Positions 18,101 through 18,707 of a DNA stretch of 18,707 nucleotides are shown here, piece after piece (position 1 is the stretch's first letter; every line of letters begins with the position of its first letter). This stretch comes from Tetmemena sp. SeJ-2015 (Eukaryota; Ciliophora; Spirotrichea; Sporadotrichida; Oxytrichidae), in contig JAJKFJ010005716.1 in NCBI GenBank assembly GCA_027382625.1, positions 1-18,707 of the forward strand, written 5' to 3'. The notes below the pieces were generated by a model. It was not told where the DNA came from. It searched no databases and saw only the letters and a program-made list of their open reading frames with translations. A program made the translations under genes and the position numbers.

Positions 18101-18707
18101 TAAGGCTGGGGGTCTGTCCATCGACACTCCTTCAAATCAGTTGTTACAGTTACTTAACAATCCTAACACATCCACCTAGAAGAGAAGCCTAAACACAGGT
18201 GGCTTCACTATGAGTTAGAACAGCCACAATATAATAGTAAACTCTCAAATCTAGCAGAAGAAAAGACTTGAGGAATTCTCAAAAGGTTATTTACATAACT
18301 TGTAAACAGAGATGCAAACCTACTATCAACAAGCAAAGAAGAATAAGCTTAATGAGGGTGAACTGTAATCAATTTTAAAGTAGAGTGATAAGTACAGTGT
18401 TGAGGGTAGCCCAGAGAAGTATTTACAAACCACAAACCAACAGTAGCAGTTCTTTATGCAAACTGGCTCTAATTTTTCTCTTAAAAAGCAGCCTAAATCC
18501 AGGGTTGCTGGTGGTATATATTTTACTCATGGTATAGAGATGGAAGAGAAATATTTTGTATTATTTTAATGGAAGAGCATGTAGACTTGGATGAGCTGAA
18601 GCGAAACGTTGATTAATTCAACAAAGAGCTAAAATATATAAACAGAGACTTGAATCGGTAGAGTCAAAGCAATTTCAAATACAATCAGACTTCAGCCTAA
18701 GCAGCTT
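15186..18707 (+). CDS. Long Gln-rich, coiled-coil-like protein of unknown function, 3'-partial, with IESs
   Basis: ATG 15186 starts MKLKRLQRTIAKQKRTSQRR. Later segments include NECRFNFRLDRMRTGNRLYS, LSAYFHIISIYHDKYVIFYI, GEGPQLISTYFKDSQFNAKK, RMTREEFEFHLNAIAAEKE, MDFEDFSAMLQTNNNSQYSI and INLELNAIEEYEKLKQMDTQ. It continues with RNIFIEQRRKLESQINEVDN and ends at the window edge in LKRNVDQFNKELKYINRDLN. Many stretches are charged heptad-like sequence, suggesting coiled coils and a structural or cytoskeletal role (inference only). After the listed inserts are removed one TGA-free frame runs through. A 13-bp junction at 16208 decides whether 15186-16221 and 16268 onward are one gene; I favour one, because otherwise only 46 bp would separate the two. 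Confidence 0.72.
15272..15311 (+). other. IES, pointer TTT (40 bp)
   Basis: TTT occurs at 15272-15274 and 15312-15314. Deletion gives GQELTFLLIQNECRFNF. The pointer lies in a T-run, so the boundaries may shift by a base. Confidence 0.7.
15336..15365 (+). other. IES, pointer ATTTAAT (30 bp)
   Basis: ATTTAAT occurs at 15336-15342 and 15366-15372. Deletion gives NECRFNFRLDRMRTGNRLYS. Confidence 0.85.
15416..15435 (+). other. IES, pointer TGCT (20 bp)
   Basis: TGCT occurs at 15416-15419 and 15436-15439. Deletion gives GNRLYSVLNEQQQINEK and removes a TGA. Confidence 0.88.
15468..15540 (+). other. Intron, 73 nt (GTATGAG...GTATAG), or 67-bp IES with pointer GGTAT
   Basis: Splicing gives INEKPLEVIEDL. 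The direct repeat GGTAT at 15467-15471 and 15534-15538 would instead give INEKVQPLEVIEDL. Both keep the frame. Confidence 0.8.
15563..15570 (+). other. Extremely short IES, pointer TAGA (8 bp)
   Basis: TAGA occurs at 15563-15566 and 15571-15574 with only CAAC between. Deleting 8 bp joins LEVIEDLE to DQTLQSEGKEGINQKEQTVL, which stays open to the next intron. The alternative frame reaches TGA at 15679. Confidence 0.6.
15792..15840 (+). other. Spliceosomal intron, 49 nt (GTAAAC...TTGTAG)
   Basis: Removal gives NILTFFKQKIQLINRYLHQN. The nearby GGTA direct repeat (72 bp) does not restore the frame. Confidence 0.8.
15967..16005 (+). other. Probable in-phase IES, pointer AACCA (39 bp)
   Basis: AACCA occurs at 15967-15971 and 16006-16010. 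Deletion gives EKEQETNQGNALQSNK. The insert is open, so only the repeat and composition support it. Confidence 0.6.
16208..16220 (+). other. Possible tiny IES, pointer AGA (13 bp)
   Basis: AGA occurs at 16208-16210 and 16221-16223. Deletion removes TGA 16219 and gives HYQAQDFQKLGRDPRSLQKR, fusing to MDFEDFSAML. If false, one gene ends at 16221 and another starts at ATG 16268. Confidence 0.5.
16643..16691 (+). other. IES, pointer GATCTA (49 bp)
   Basis: GATCTA occurs at 16643-16648 and 16692-16697. Deletion gives KQIKQQDLKGLREQVFVNPR. Confidence 0.92.
17024..17041 (+). other. Tiny IES, pointer AGG (18 bp), contains in-frame TGA
   Basis: AGG occurs at 17024-17026 and 17042-17044. Deletion removes TGA 17040-17042 and gives GDEKDRRVGQPAPITEHSKE. 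The frame is the same on both sides. Confidence 0.8.
17102..17135 (+). other. IES, pointer TGAATT (34 bp)
   Basis: TGAATT occurs at 17102-17107 and 17136-17141. Deletion gives SDEYQDEFPLQQSEQKLQSQ. The CCCTTATAG just inside resembles a splice acceptor, but no donor fits the frame. Confidence 0.88.
17956..18020 (+). other. IES, pointer ACT (65 bp)
   Basis: ACT occurs at 17956-17958 and 18021-18023. Deletion gives DGEVQFTDREMQQSNQRTAQ and keeps the frame to the next insert. The open frame read straight through (17923-18192) ends in unrelated sequence. Confidence 0.8.
18512..18529 (+). other. Probable in-phase IES, pointer TGGTATA (18 bp)
   Basis: TGGTATA occurs at 18512-18518 and 18530-18536. 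Deletion gives SRVAGGIEMEEH; retention adds six residues and no stop. Confidence 0.65.
18540..18568 (+). other. IES, pointer ATGGAAGAG (29 bp)
   Basis: The 9-bp repeat ATGGAAGAG occurs at 18540-18548 and 18569-18577. Deletion gives IEMEEHVDLDELKRNVDQFN. Confidence 0.95.

Noticed and set aside
1..18707. Reading the window as ordinary DNA full of pseudogenes with frameshifts and stops
   Set aside because: All internal stops are TAA/TAG or lie in repeat-flanked inserts, frame changes coincide with direct repeats, and the restored proteins keep conserved motifs. Random decay would not give this pattern.

Overview
The window reads as germline (micronuclear) DNA of a spirotrich ciliate of the Oxytricha/Stylonychia type. 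In every gene TAA and TAG must be read as glutamine and TGA is the only stop. The genes are cut by about fifty short AT-rich inserts. Each insert is flanked by a 2-9 bp direct repeat (a 'pointer'), and deleting one repeat copy plus the spacer restores both the reading frame and the protein. These are internal eliminated sequences (IESs) between macronuclear-destined segments (MDSs). Pointers are diverse and not only TA, which argues against Paramecium. The density inside coding sequence argues against Tetrahymena. All assigned MDSs are collinear, with no scrambling or inversion. Genus-level placement is inference.

Layout. 1-5240 (+): 3' two thirds of a four-domain voltage-gated cation channel (II-III linker, domains III and IV, EF-hand region, long polar tail), with 23 IESs and one likely intron. 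5363-5965 (-): 3' part of an unrecognised gene, convergent with the channel. 6030-6452 (+): orphan Gln-rich coding segment. 6453-9722: AT-rich DNA with three GCGGAA palindromes and one orphan minus-strand coding segment (7690-8040). 9723-12723 (+): CRAL-TRIO (Sec14-like) gene, whose 3' part is interrupted by an 817-bp element with about 110-bp terminal inverted repeats. 12713-14985 (+): complete SLC20/PiT phosphate transporter, 626 residues after removal of eight IESs and one intron. 15186-18707 (+): long Gln-rich coiled-coil-like protein of unknown function, running off the right edge, with at least twelve IESs and two introns.

The reconstruction is internally consistent. After removal of the listed inserts, the channel segment (1418 residues visible) and the transporter (626) each have a coding length divisible by three with no internal TGA. 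Several direct repeats of similar length that would break the frame are listed as rejected. The genes do not form an operon or pathway. They are neighbours in the germline and would be expected to end up on separate or few-gene macronuclear chromosomes. No telomeric repeat, tRNA, rRNA or CRISPR was seen. All IES boundaries come from reading frame and repeats only, with no macronuclear sequence to compare.
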